NCBI RefSeq assembly: GCF_023715505.1
Contig: NZ_JAMBOH010000020.1
Coordinates: 32,262-96,261 of the forward strand
Reading direction: 5' to 3'
From: Neobacillus cucumis
GTDB lineage: Bacteria > Bacillota > Bacilli > Bacillales_B > DSM-18226
Length of the DNA: 64,000 nucleotides
Position 1 is the stretch's first letter. Each line of letters starts with the position of its first letter. The position numbers were made by a program, and so were the translations under genes. Positions 45,337 through 54,883 of the stretch are shown one piece after another. The notes beneath the pieces are model-generated. The model was not told the DNA's origin and made no database searches. It saw only the letters and a list, made by a program, of their open reading frames with translations.

Positions 45337-46725
45337 TTAATTTTCTATTATCTTTTCCTGATTCACTTGATCGACCTCGTTCGTATTCATGGTCCGAATC
45401 TTATAAATGGCAATGAGCAAAATAAACCAGACTGGAGTTACAAACAAGGCAATACGAGTATCTTCAGCAAGACCAAGCACGACAAGAACGAAAGCTAAGA
45501 AAGCAAGGATCAGGTAATTGGAAAATGGATAAAGCGGCAATTTAAATTTGTTAACCTTTGCCAGATCCGGTCTTGTTTTACGGTACTTTAAATGGCTGAT
45601 GGCAGTAATTCCCCAAATAAAGATGAAACATACTGTAGATATACTTGTTATGAGTGTAAATACTCCTTCCGGCATGACATAGTTCAAAATAACAGCAATA
45701 AGAATAACCACAGTTGAAAAGAACAATGCATTTGAAGGTACTTTTCGTGAAGTAAGTTTTGCAAATGAGTCAGGTGCATTTTTATCTTTGGCAAGTGAGT
45801 ATACCATTCGGCTTGTACTGAAAACGGCACTATTACATGCGGAAGCAGCAGATGTAAGGACGACAAAATTAACAATTCCGGCAGCTGCTGCGATACCAAC
45901 TGCTACGAAGACTTGGACAAACGGACTTTTCGCCGGGTTTATCGCGTTCCATGGATAAATGCTCATAATAACAAACAATGCACCAAGGTAGAAAATAAAT
46001 ACTCGAATTGGGATATTATTGATTGCCTTTGGAATAACTTTTTCAGGGTCTTTTGTTTCGCCTGCTGTAAGTCCTACTAGTTCAATTCCTGTAAATGCAA
46101 ACACTACCATCTGGAATGAGAGAATAAACCCATTTATGCCATTCGGGAACATGCCGCCGTGGCTCCATAAATTCGTGAAACTAGATGGACCTGAATTTGT
46201 AGAAAAGCCTTTTACAATCATGACAAGACCGATAAAAATTAGTCCCAGGATAGCGATGACTTTTATTAAGGCAAACCAAAATTCCATTTCACCAAAAAGT
46301 TTAACGGTTGTAAGGTTCATAATTAACAAAATCACAAGGGCAATTAATCCTGGCATCCACTGCGGAACATTAGGAAGCCAATATTGGGTGTAGAGACCAA
46401 CTGCTGTTAAGTCAGCCATTGCAATGGAAATCCAGCAGAACCAGTAGGTCCAGCCAGTGATAAAAGCTGCCATATTACCTAAATAGTCTCTTACAAAGTC
46501 AACAAAAGAATGATAGTTTAAATTGGTTAAGAGAAGTTCGCCAAGTGCGCGCATGATTAAAAAGCATATAACCCCCGTAATCAAATAAGCAAATAAAATC
46601 GATGGTCCTGCTAAATGAATAGATTTTCCTGCACCAAGAAATAATCCCGTTCCGATTGCTCCACCTATAGCGATTAGTTGTACATGCCTGTTTTTTAGGC
46701 CTCTTTCCAATTTTTGTTCCTGCAT
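45337..46725 (-). CDS. cycA: Amino acid permease, CycA type (glycine/alanine/serine)
   Basis: APC-superfamily proton symporter of 462 residues, 12 helices. AAT-family marks: LKNRHVQLIAIGGAIGTGLF and GAGKSIHLAGPS in helix 1, and TGIELVGLTAGETKDPEKVIP in loop 6. Glycine is the probable substrate because a tandem glycine riboswitch precedes the gene and glycine catabolism is next door. By sequence alone AapA/CycA, GabP and other AAT carriers are hard to separate. Start behind AGAGGGGGA. Confidence 0.85.
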   Translation of the reverse strand: MQEQKLERGLKNRHVQLIAIGGAIGTGLFLGAGKSIHLAGPSILFAYLITGVICFLIMRALGELLLTNLNYHSFVDFVRDYLGNMAAFITGWTYWFCWISIAMADLTAVGLYTQYWLPNVPQWMPGLIALVILLIMNLTTVKLFGEMEFWFALIKVIAILGLIFIGLVMIVKGFSTNSGPSSFTNLWSHGGMFPNGINGFILSFQMVVFAFTGIELVGLTAGETKDPEKVIPKAINNIPIRVFIFYLGALFVIMSIYPWNAINPAKSPFVQVFVAVGIAAAAGIVNFVVLTSAASACNSAVFSTSRMVYSLAKDKNAPDSFAKLTSRKVPSNALFFSTVVILIAVILNYVMPEGVFTLITSISTVCFIFIWGITAISHLKYRKTRPDLAKVNKFKLPLYPFSNYLILAFLAFVLVVLGLAEDTRIALFVTPVWFILLIAIYKIRTMNTNEVDQVNQEKIIEN

Positions 46726-46992
46726 TCGATTTCCCCCTCTACTTTTCTAGGATGTTTACAATTTTTGTCGATTTAAATCTATTTTTTTAAGAATTAAATC
46801 AAACTAATTGTAAATTAATATCCCCATAAAAGTTTAAGATAATATTGCCGGTTAATTCGATATCAAAAAAGCGCTTACAATTTGAATGATATTAATAGGA
46901 TCAGCTTGTTCTTAGCAGGTTCCCATAGTCTCATTCCTAAAAGATTTCATAGCACAATCCTCCTTTTTCCGTGTGTGCTATCTTTCCCAAAC

Positions 46993-47046
46993 AAAAAAAG
47001 GACAGAAGGGAAGATAGATGTTCTCTAATCTTTCCTCTGTCCTTTT
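46993..47046 (-). terminator. Expression-platform terminator of the permease glycine riboswitch
   Basis: AAAAGGACAGAGGAAAGAT pairs with ATCTTCCCTTCTGTCCTTTT and runs into seven T. It shares its left arm with the end of aptamer 2. Same design as the glyA-operon switch. Confidence 0.85.
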
Positions 47047-47205
47047 ACCTGAGAGTTTAACTCCTTTGGTGGCCTATGGCTCTCTCCAGAGACGCGTCCT
47101 ATTATGGTCCTTTTACCTGAGAGATTGTTCCCCATTTTTTGGGGACTTGCTCCTTCGGTGCCAAACAATTCGTTTGGTCTCTCCCACAATATTCATCCGC
47201 TATCA
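47041..47205 (-). promoter_or_regulatory. Tandem glycine riboswitch upstream of the permease gene
   Basis: Aptamer 1 has GCGGATGAATATTG, GGGAGAG, CACCGAAGGAGCAA and ATCTCTCAGGTAAAAGG. Aptamer 2 has GACGCG, GGAGAGAGCC, GCCACCAAAGGAGT and AACTCTCAGGTAAAAGG. Both cores are complete. Its leader is 250 nt long before the start codon at 46725. Confidence 0.92.
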
Positions 47206-47219
47206 TACATTTCATTTAC

Positions 47220-47248
47220 ATACTACTCTATGGAAAGGATGATGTCAA
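47220..47248 (-). promoter_or_regulatory. Promoter of the riboswitch-permease unit
   Basis: TTGACA (47243-47248), 17 bp, TAGTAT (47220-47225). Confidence 0.78.
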
Positions 47249-47875
47249 TATAATAATCAGAATTTATTAATTATTTTGAAAAAATATATTACAATAAGAA
47301 TAAGTGTAACAATTTACCAATTAAAGCATAATGGTTAACATTTTTTCCTTATCCGCACTCCTTCTTACTTCTTCATTTACTATTGTTATGTAAATAAAAT
47401 TAAAAATGGTTTCCTAGTCTGGAAACCATTTTTTGACCATATGGTGCTGCCAATTCGTTTAACTCTTTCCAAGTAAAAGAAGATAAAAAATTACTATTGT
47501 CTGTCAGTAGATGTAAGAAATTCTTAAAGGTAGAGGTGAAATTAATTCTATAAATAATGACTTAGATAATATATTGTATGCCTAAAACAATGAAAGCCCT
47601 ACCTCTCTTTCATCCTTACGGCTCCTCGTCCGTGCCAGTGTGATTCAAGATTCCAAAAATCAAGTGACTATTTTATCGAGTTATTTGTGAAACTTTAAAA
47701 GTTGGTAAAAGAAAATTAAAATGGATTAGATTGTAGAAATAACAAAAGAGGTTAATGTTCTAAAATAAAGTTGAAGAAGTTGAATGTCTTTGAAATGATT
47801 TACTTATTAATAATTATATCCCAATAAAATTCAGGATATTTTCAGAAGATGTAATACATTTATCTATAATTAACC
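47249..47875. other. Intergenic with a bidirectional terminator
   Basis: No gene seen. A perfect hairpin AAAAATGGTTTCC/GGAAACCATTTTTT at 47402-47434 is T-rich on both sides and insulates the permease promoter region from the CarD-type gene. The rest is A/T-rich without ribosome binding sites or long frames. Confidence 0.5.
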
Positions 47876-48337
47876 TTAGCAGAAACTTTTTATTTGATTT
47901 TCAGTGATCCCTTTAATTAATCCCAATTCACTTATCAAAAATTCATGTGCGTTATCTAACATTTTTTTTTCGCTTGTATTAAGTGCTTTTTCTTTCTTCA
48001 TACGCATTAAATCACGTACAACTTCAGCACCTTCTTGTATTTTACCCGTTTTTATTTTGTCCGTGTTCACTTTATACCTTTGTTTCCACGGCAGTAATCT
48101 ATCTGATTCTCCATGCTGAAAAATGTGTATGATGTGTTTTAATGCAATTATGTCAGTAACTGGGCGTATACTTGAACTCAATATTTTACCTGTAGGAATC
48201 ATGACTTGCATATTACTGATTAACATTTTTATGACATAATACTGTTGTTTTTTCCCTGAGATTTCCTTTTCTTCTATGGCTTTAATTACACCTGCTCCGT
48301 GCATTGGATAAACAATGTTATCGCCAATTTGAAACAA
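47876..48337 (-). CDS. CarD-family transcription regulator
   Basis: RNA-polymerase-binding protein of 153 residues. The N-terminal Tudor-like RNAP interaction domain reads FQIGDNIVYPMHGAGVI; the helical C-terminal domain has LLPWKQRYKVNTDKI and AEVVRDLMRMKKEKAL. The family start MFQIGD fixes the start at TTG (48335-48337), five bases behind GGAGGTG. The in-frame ATG 15 bases upstream is part of that ribosome binding site. It stands alone, not in the DAB operon. Target genes cannot be told. Confidence 0.88.
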   Translation of the reverse strand: MFQIGDNIVYPMHGAGVIKAIEEKEISGKKQQYYVIKMLISNMQVMIPTGKILSSSIRPVTDIIALKHIIHIFQHGESDRLLPWKQRYKVNTDKIKTGKIQEGAEVVRDLMRMKKEKALNTSEKKMLDNAHEFLISELGLIKGITENQIKSFC

Positions 48338-48767
48338 ATAATCCACCTCCATATTTTGTAACCTTCTTAAGGTTAACATATATATTATTTTTTATCAAAT
48401 ATTTTATAATATCATAAACTCTTTTTCTCCGTCAACTAATTTTTTTAAAAAAATTAGAACTAGGAAAAACAAAAGGAATCGTGTCTGATTACCAATAAAG
48501 GGAAGGTTAATTTTCCCGCGTATTTTCTAAAACCTCTACTAATTAACATAGATCAGTTTTCCCTTGAAAACACTAAATTCATGTAATCGTTTAGGATTCA
48601 CACTTAAAGTGAGTAGTAAAAATGTCGCAAATAAATAAGTTGTTAACCATGTAAATTCACTTCAGTTAATAAAGTTGTTTCATTTTATATTAAATGTTAA
48701 GTATTAACTTAAATTTAATAGTGACCAGTGATTTCGTTTTACTGGACAATAATTAAACTACAAAACA
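48338..48767. other. Intergenic, no gene recognised
   Basis: A/T-rich spacer between the CarD-type gene and the end of the DAB operon. No coding frame with a ribosome binding site and no structured RNA that I can recognise. Confidence 0.5.
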
Positions 48768-48807
48768 AAAAGTCTTAATTCCTATAAATGGAGGAATTAA
48801 GACTTTT
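48768..48807 (-). terminator. Terminator of the dab operon
   Basis: AAAAGTCTTAATTCC with its complement (15 bp), 30 bp past the last stop codon; T-rich on both sides. Confidence 0.85.
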
Positions 48808-48836
48808 ATTTCAATATATGCATCTGTAATAGTTTA

Positions 48837-49331
48837 TTAGACAATTTCTGAGAGCTTTTCATTCCCCTGATCCATATATAATTCTTTGACCTTAACATGT
48901 GACGGCAGCAGCGGATGATTACGGATGATGTTGACAGTTTTTTGTATGCTATCCGTTAAAGTTTTGCCTCCCTGTAGCCATACACTTACTGTACCCTCAG
49001 GAAATTCCGGCATGCTATTTTTAAAAAGATAATCTAATGTTTGAATCTTGTCCTGCAATTCTTTGTTTTTATATATTTTGTTCAGTATATCCCCAGTATT
49101 CTTTTGATAATCATTTGTGGAGACCACAACGATTTCCTCAACATTATCCTGATATACAGCAATAATGATGTCCCTCATTAAATCGTCGAAGGGGTGTGAA
49201 ACGATCGGCTGATATGTTTGTAAGATGATCATGTTTTCCGGATTGACATTGGTTTCTTCTTTAATGAAACGTTCTAATTTATGCTCCATTCCAGTCACAA
49301 ATAGTACTTTTTTCTTTTCATCTCTAGACAT
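48837..49331 (-). CDS. Carbonic-anhydrase-like protein (YbcF-like), zinc ligands apparently lost
   Basis: A 164-residue protein in the position of YbcF of the B. subtilis ybcC-ybcI region. It starts KKVLFVTGMEHKLERF where beta-carbonic anhydrases have xVxxCMDxR, so the zinc Cys is Gly, the Asp is Glu and the Arg is Lys. The second site, normally GHxxCG, reads VVVSTNDYQKN, losing His and Cys. A C-terminal half with SVWLQGGKTLTDSIQKTV follows. It therefore looks like a beta-CA fold without catalytic zinc, perhaps a regulatory subunit of DabA. The start is the ATG at 49329-49331 behind GGGGTGA. The relationship rests on the short motif and the operon position. Confidence 0.6.
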   Translation of the reverse strand: MSRDEKKKVLFVTGMEHKLERFIKEETNVNPENMIILQTYQPIVSHPFDDLMRDIIIAVYQDNVEEIVVVSTNDYQKNTGDILNKIYKNKELQDKIQTLDYLFKNSMPEFPEGTVSVWLQGGKTLTDSIQKTVNIIRNHPLLPSHVKVKELYMDQGNEKLSEIV

Positions 49332-49430
49332 TAAATTCACCCCATAAATGTTTTGAATTTTGCACCAAATAAGTTTCCTGACTCTTTCTTATATGAAAAA
49401 TGCACAAGTCTTGAACATATCCTTTTGTTT

Positions 49431-49796
49431 TTAACAAAATTTGCTTTGCAGGTCACTGGAAAGCTTAAAGACCATTACTCGTTCTCCAGTTTGTGTACTA
49501 ATATCGGTGTGAAAACTTACTACTTCTTCCCCTGTTATCGTTAAGATAAGTTCTTTTAAATCATCCAGACCAGACTCCACTAAACTGTTGCGATGTTCTT
49601 TTACAGATAACAATCCTTCTTTATCCAGACATAGAGTATATTCAGCAGCAGTTAGGATACCTTTGAGTATTACAATCACCATATCCCGTAAGATATCCGA
49701 TTTAACAGACACGGAGCCTCGTCCAAGATAATTTTTCTCCCAATGTGTTAAAGCTTTGCTTATTTCTGCTTCAAGTGTTCCTTTTGTTTTTTCCAT
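49431..49796 (-). CDS. ybcI: YbcI-family (DUF2294) protein
   Basis: Cytosolic protein of 121 residues of the family often found with DabA/DabB in Bacillus. Marks: GTLEAEISKALTHWEKNYLGRG, VKSDILRDMVIVILKGILTAAE and VSFHTDISTQTGERVMVFKL. The start is the ATG at 49794-49796 behind AAGGAA, not the longer frame from 49868. The function is not known; genetic linkage suggests help in inorganic-carbon uptake or its control. Confidence 0.78.
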   Translation of the reverse strand: MEKTKGTLEAEISKALTHWEKNYLGRGSVSVKSDILRDMVIVILKGILTAAEYTLCLDKEGLLSVKEHRNSLVESGLDDLKELILTITGEEVVSFHTDISTQTGERVMVFKLSSDLQSKFC

Positions 49797-49983
49797 ACCG
49801 ATTCCTTTTCCTTTTTTCAAAGTTACCAATAGATGGCCAAATATTGCCGATAATATTCTAACAAACAATCTTTTTCGCTCATATGACGACTTTCTTTCGG
49901 AAAGCTATGTACCATCGTACAATAACGCTGGAAAGAAAAGCGGCCTTCACACACGGACATATAAATATATACCGGGAAAGAGG

Positions 49984-52596
49984 TTAAGACCAACTCTCCC
50001 AGTGTCCTTCCGGATCAATGGACGCAAGCCGAATCCATCCGTTTTTCACTTTTTGATGAAAGGCATGATCGTTGTCCAGCATCCGTTTCACATAGTCCCT
50101 CGGTGCTTGGATGACCACCAGCAAACGCAATGGCTCATGATATACCTCTTCATCGGATTTCATAACAGACTGCCAGGGAAGTCCGGATAATAAGTCACTG
50201 GCGTTCCCCTGCATGACCCCGAGACCGGCTGTTACAGTTTGGGTTGTTTTATTCCCGCTGCCATAATAATGAGGGGCAACAGTGGATGCATAATATTGCA
50301 GGTTAATCCATTGGGCTACCGTTGCCGGCCCGGAAATAATGTTGGCGAGAATAGCACCGTTTTTATCCTTCTTCCAGTTATAATTGTTGAGGAAAACTCT
50401 TCCTTCCAAATTGCAGTCTTGGGTCAGCCGGCGTTCCCCAATGATAAACGCAGCGTTCCGTGCCAAGCCCCATTCCGGACGCACCTCACTCCAATCTTCT
50501 GAAAGACGCTGCGCTTCAGCCTTCGGATTCCTGAGATGGGTTCCGAGATTTGGCAAGTGGGTAATCCGCTCGACATTGGCTTTCTCACTGACCTCTGGCA
50601 ACGCCTCTTGAACACGATGAAATGCTTCTTTAGCTTCATCTGATAGTTCTGGAACATAAAGCCAACGTAATTCATCAAGTGTGGTAACATGCTCGGCAGC
50701 TGCAAAAACGGTATCCTTCGGAATGATAATTCCCTCTGTTTCGAGGCTCTTCCTTACTTTTGGAAGATTACACAAGGCTGCCAGCACCCGTGCATTGAAT
50801 CCACTTGATGCTCCTCCGCATGCACCGCAGTCGAGTGCGGAACTATATGGATTGTTTGTGCTATGACTTCCATGTCCGCAAATAACAACTAGTGGTGCAA
50901 AGTGATCGGTCAGCCCCATCATTTTTAGAGCTTGCCGTACATAGTGTACTTTTTCTTTCACCGAAAAGCCAATTGGCAGACCAGTTTCCAATGTATCCGT
51001 ATGGTCAAGCAAGAGTTCCGTGGATGGTTTGTGCAGCCATGTTTCGTACAGTTTGCTTAATGTCCGGCCTGCACTTCGCGGAACAAAGCTACGAGCGAGC
51101 GTTTGCAGACTTAACCAAGGACCGCTAATCTCCGGCAGCACCATGCTGGACACCAGATTATGTTTCATTGTTTTAAACGTATAACCTATTGAGCGGACTG
51201 CTTGATATCGTTGTTGATAGGATTCAGAGTCCACTGAAAACTCTTTTACTTTGTATTGCGGTTTAAACATTACCGGCAAAGAGTTATGTTTGTGGTTACT
51301 GCCAAGCTCACAGGTTTCAATCGGCAATCCGAAAAATCCTGCTGTTCCAAAAGTCTCAAAATTTCCTGCTGTTTCAAGTTTTCGGCGAAAAAGCTCTGAA
51401 CGCACATCAATACAAAATACAAATTGGGCGAGTGCAGGTTTTACGTTTTCTTCGGCAGCAGCAGGCTGTTGGGATGTAATCAATTTCTTTAATTGGTATT
51501 CATATGTTTTTTCCCATGCTTCAAGCCAAAGCCGATTGCGTAGAATCTTATCAAAACGATATGCAAGGGTCAAACGTGCCTTTATTTCTGTAGGGGATAA
51601 TTGTAACCAAGCATTGATTGGCAGATTCCCCCATTCAGCCCAGACTGCGATCAATGGTTCTAACTGAACTTTATCATTTCTTTTTTCAGGCAAGGGAAGA
51701 GACGGTTTAACTAAGGCCCATTCCAAAGAAATCCGAACAGCTAAATAATCAAGAAGTAATGAACTTTCTTCAGGTGATTGCTGTGAGCGCCAAAGCATCA
51801 TACCACTCCAGCCAGGTAAAGCAAGGAAATGTGCTTCAAAATAGGCTTGAATTTCTGAAAATGGAATTTCGAATTGGAGTAAAACTTCTATTAAGGCAGC
51901 GTCAGCTTTCTCCGGCAGCTCACTTAGTTGTTTACGCACCTTACGGCTAAGTGCTGGGTCATGCCGGACTAGTTTCCGCCACGCATGATAGAAACCTTCA
52001 TCTCGATTAGGCATAGACCAGACAGCCTGGGACTCATTCAAAAACAATTTACACCACTTGATCATATGGCTATTAAGTTCGTGTGCAGCATTCACCCTTC
52101 CCAGCTGTTCCAAGCGCTGGCTATAGATTTGAACCGAGTGCTTTTCGGTCATTTGCGATGTAAAACGGTTTAGTTTTCGTGCAATGCTTTTTATCTCAGG
52201 TGCTTCCAAAGAGATTGAAGATGGTTGATTCTGTAAAAGTGCAGCCCTGCAGAATCGCTCTGCTACCTCACGCGGCAACTCCAAAGACTGTGAGTTTAAC
52301 CAATGTTGAAGTCCTTTTTCTAAAAAATCCTGACGAATCGCGCCTCGCTCCTGTGCAGACAGAAATACGGAATCATTGGGGTACATATCTACATCACAAG
52401 TATCTTTAAGCCACCGTGCGGTTTTTTCAAACGGCTGTTTCTCTAAGCCTACCCAGGGGTTACGGGCTGCAAACGTGTTAATAGGCCCGAGCGGTGCAAT
52501 GACGCTGCTGGCGGATTTCACCATGTCATTAAGATCTAAATCAAGGGTATCGGGCAGCTTTCCCCAATGTAATGTTTTTGCTAAGGTTGTATTCAT
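49984..52596 (-). CDS. dabA: DAB inorganic carbon transporter subunit DabA (DUF2309)
   Basis: Large peripheral subunit, 870 residues, with a beta-carbonic-anhydrase-like zinc site: Cys and Asp in FVFCIDVRSE, then His in VICGHGSHSTNNPYSSALDC and Cys in DCGACGG. With the DabB membrane subunit it is thought to couple CO2 hydration to a cation gradient, trapping bicarbonate inside. All four key residues are kept, so it should be active. The start overlaps the dabB stop as ATGA. In staphylococci and B. anthracis the same pair (MpsAB/DabAB) supports growth in air-level CO2. Confidence 0.92.
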   Translation of the reverse strand: MNTTLAKTLHWGKLPDTLDLDLNDMVKSASSVIAPLGPINTFAARNPWVGLEKQPFEKTARWLKDTCDVDMYPNDSVFLSAQERGAIRQDFLEKGLQHWLNSQSLELPREVAERFCRAALLQNQPSSISLEAPEIKSIARKLNRFTSQMTEKHSVQIYSQRLEQLGRVNAAHELNSHMIKWCKLFLNESQAVWSMPNRDEGFYHAWRKLVRHDPALSRKVRKQLSELPEKADAALIEVLLQFEIPFSEIQAYFEAHFLALPGWSGMMLWRSQQSPEESSLLLDYLAVRISLEWALVKPSLPLPEKRNDKVQLEPLIAVWAEWGNLPINAWLQLSPTEIKARLTLAYRFDKILRNRLWLEAWEKTYEYQLKKLITSQQPAAAEENVKPALAQFVFCIDVRSELFRRKLETAGNFETFGTAGFFGLPIETCELGSNHKHNSLPVMFKPQYKVKEFSVDSESYQQRYQAVRSIGYTFKTMKHNLVSSMVLPEISGPWLSLQTLARSFVPRSAGRTLSKLYETWLHKPSTELLLDHTDTLETGLPIGFSVKEKVHYVRQALKMMGLTDHFAPLVVICGHGSHSTNNPYSSALDCGACGGASSGFNARVLAALCNLPKVRKSLETEGIIIPKDTVFAAAEHVTTLDELRWLYVPELSDEAKEAFHRVQEALPEVSEKANVERITHLPNLGTHLRNPKAEAQRLSEDWSEVRPEWGLARNAAFIIGERRLTQDCNLEGRVFLNNYNWKKDKNGAILANIISGPATVAQWINLQYYASTVAPHYYGSGNKTTQTVTAGLGVMQGNASDLLSGLPWQSVMKSDEEVYHEPLRLLVVIQAPRDYVKRMLDNDHAFHQKVKNGWIRLASIDPEGHWESWS

Positions 52597-54116
52597 CGTA
52601 AATGACCTCCTCTAAAGAATGATTGTGTCAAATATGTAGGATGGCTTTCGACCAAATCATTTTGAGACTCACCCAATCGTACAAGCCAAAGATAAATGAC
52701 AGCATAGGCAGTTGATGAACGATGACGTGCCAGCCATACACTTGCAGCACTTCCGGCCACTAGAATAACCAGGAGCAAAATGGATGCCGGTGCCTGTGGT
52801 TGAATTCCTTTTGGGATTGAATCCTGTAACAGATCATAAAAAGTATCATGTACTAAACTGTATACAATTGTCGCTACTACAACCAAAGAAAACCCTGCAA
52901 TACGTCCAACACGTCCGAATCCCAGAGCGACGAGTCTGGTCCAGGCTAAAGAAACGGACCATCCTAAGGTAAGAGCGCTTATCAATTGATAACTCTCTCC
53001 AGGAGAAGACAGCCAAATACCTAGGGCGACCAGGAGACCTAAAATACCGCCAGTGATTGTCCATAATAATGATGATGGCTGGTGCGTCTTAGAGGTAGGC
53101 ATTACGTCGCGAGGAAGCGCAGAGCCAGCCTGTAAGAAAAGGGTTGATTTGAATAGACCATGTAAGACAGCGTGTATAATGGCTGCCAAATATGCACCTA
53201 ATGCACATTGGATTAACATGAACCCCATCTGGGCAATCGTAGACCCGACCAGCTGCCGTTTATAATCAACGTGAACCAGCATAATTCCAGTCCCTATGAT
53301 GACTGAAACACTGGACAATAGAAGCAAAACAATTTGGGCTATATCTCCGCTAAAAAGCGGTGAGAACCGAGTCAGGATAATTCCACCTGCATTCACTAAT
53401 CCCGCATGCATTACTGCGGAAACAGGCGTTGGAGCCACTACTGAATCTAACAGCCAGCGTTGGAAAGGCCATTGTGCTGCCGGAATTACGACAGCCAGAA
53501 TTAGCAGAAGATTAATACAAGTCCTTTCCCATGAATCAAGCTGTGCAAGACTGCTTTTGGTGAGGACAAGCGATAGCTGCCAATGCCCTGTGGCTTGGTT
53601 TACCCAAATGACAGCTCCCATCAGGAAAAGCCAGCCTAGGGCAAAAAGACGGCCAGATTGCTTAGCTGCGTTTCTAGCGACACTCCACTCCTTTTTTAAT
53701 CTAATTAGGAGTGTCAATCCCAGGAGTGTAACCCCCCAACAGACCAGCAACAGGCGAAGATCATTACTCAACCACGCACCTGAATCAACAGTAGTAGTAA
53801 TAGTCAAAAGGGCAAAATATTTTCGATAGGCACGATCGCCGAGTAAGTAACGAATAGAATAACGCTGCACGATACAACCAATGGTAAGAACAAACAAAGC
53901 CATCAGCCATGATAAGGAATCAAACCGCCAAGGGCCATAAATCATGGTTTCATTATTTGTAACAAGGGCCAGCAGGGCAGCGATTGGAGGCAGCAATGTG
54001 ACACCGACGTGAAGCCGAACAAAAGAAAGCGGAACCCTTGGGTATAACAGGAATAGCGCGCTAAGCACCGATATGGCAAGCAATCCAAAAAATATTTCTG
54101 GCAGAGAAATTAACAT
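52593..54116 (-). CDS. dabB: DAB transporter membrane subunit DabB (NuoL/MrpA-like)
   Basis: Antiporter-like membrane protein of 507 residues with about 13-14 helices, from the NADH dehydrogenase subunit 5 family but in an operon with dabA, not nuo or mrp. Typical stretches: QWPFQRWLLDSVVAPTPVSA, MHAGLVNAGGIILTRFSPLF and AIIHAVLHGLFKSTLFLQAG, with the Lys and His residues of the proton path. The start is the ATG at 54114-54116 behind GGGGGG. First gene of the operon, so the order dabB-dabA-ybcI-ybcF-like is the reverse of DabA-first loci. Confidence 0.9.
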   Translation of the reverse strand: MLISLPEIFFGLLAISVLSALFLLYPRVPLSFVRLHVGVTLLPPIAALLALVTNNETMIYGPWRFDSLSWLMALFVLTIGCIVQRYSIRYLLGDRAYRKYFALLTITTTVDSGAWLSNDLRLLLVCWGVTLLGLTLLIRLKKEWSVARNAAKQSGRLFALGWLFLMGAVIWVNQATGHWQLSLVLTKSSLAQLDSWERTCINLLLILAVVIPAAQWPFQRWLLDSVVAPTPVSAVMHAGLVNAGGIILTRFSPLFSGDIAQIVLLLLSSVSVIIGTGIMLVHVDYKRQLVGSTIAQMGFMLIQCALGAYLAAIIHAVLHGLFKSTLFLQAGSALPRDVMPTSKTHQPSSLLWTITGGILGLLVALGIWLSSPGESYQLISALTLGWSVSLAWTRLVALGFGRVGRIAGFSLVVVATIVYSLVHDTFYDLLQDSIPKGIQPQAPASILLLVILVAGSAASVWLARHRSSTAYAVIYLWLVRLGESQNDLVESHPTYLTQSFFRGGHLR

Positions 54117-54225
54117 TTTAGTTCCCCCCATCGAAGAATGGAAGAAACCATCATTCCGAAAATATGACTTTGACCGATTTCCTTCATTACGCTACATTCC
54201 TTTCTGTTTATTTTTAAAAACAAAA

Positions 54226-54284
54226 AAACCGACAATTTTTTAGCATAATGGTTAAATCCATTAAACTTTGAAAATTGTCGGTTT
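54226..54284 (-). terminator. Leader terminator upstream of dabB (putative attenuator)
   Basis: AAACCGACAATTTT (54271-54284) pairs with its complement (54226-54239), with an inner hairpin AATGG/CCATT, followed by TTTTTTTGTTTTT. It lies between the promoter at 54379 and dabB, about 110 bp before the start codon, so most transcripts should stop unless it is relieved. Confidence 0.55.
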
Positions 54285-54378
54285 ACTTTTAACGGGCCCA
54301 ATCAGGCCTTTTAATAGTCTACCTAAATATGTAATTTTCTTTCTTCAATAAAGAAGTATAATTACAGTTGTCCTCTTT

Positions 54379-54407
54379 GTTATAGATTTACTTTTTCATA
54401 TAGTCAA
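54379..54407 (-). promoter_or_regulatory. Promoter of the dab operon
   Basis: TTGACT (54402-54407), 17 bp, TATAAC (54379-54384). Confidence 0.65.
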
Positions 54408-54717
54408 TAGAAAGTTATTAACGTCATGCTAAAGTAATCTATTTATTTAGAGAAATCAATCAAACAATTAATTTATGCAACTTATATTACTATTTATCAA
54501 ACATTCTGTCAAGTTAAAATTAGGTCCAAACTTTACTTATTGTGAATTTCGAGGACCGAGAACCTCATTTTCAACTGGGAACCATCCTACCGCCATAATT
54601 GGAAAGAAAAATATAATCGGTATCTACATACTGTTTCCTTTTATTAATTCATTTACGTTTTTGCTGACTTCGATAATAATGGAAGAATTCTTGCTTGTGT
54701 ATTTTTTGAATGCGGTA

Positions 54718-54840
54718 AAAAAGCCTCCTTCGCTCATCGGGATTCCCAACATAGCAAAAGAAGCTCAACAGCCTATTTAACGTACCCTGCACTCTAGGGG
54801 CAGATTTTTTCCGGGCTAATTTATTCCACACGCTTACTAA
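54718..54840 (-). repeat. Degenerate repeat copy 1 with terminator of dbpA
   Basis: On the minus strand GTGTGGAATAAATTAG, then AATAGGCTGTTGAGCTTC, TTTTGCTATGTTGGGAATCCC and AGGAGGCTTTTTT. The second half folds as a terminator for dbpA. Copy 2 at 56564-56690 has the same elements in the same order and orientation. Upstream on this side (54408-54717) I see no gene. Confidence 0.55.
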
Positions 54841-54883
54841 CGTTACTGTGACAATATTTTTGGCGAATACTTGCTGAATTTAA

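Noticed and set aside
52593..54116. A subunit of NADH dehydrogenase (NuoL) or an Mrp antiporter
   Set aside because: No nuo or mrp genes are adjacent and the gene overlaps dabA, so DabB fits better.
54475..54780. A 101-codon plus frame upstream of dabB
   Set aside because: It overlaps the repeat copy and the dbpA terminator, has no ribosome binding site, and matches no protein family I know.
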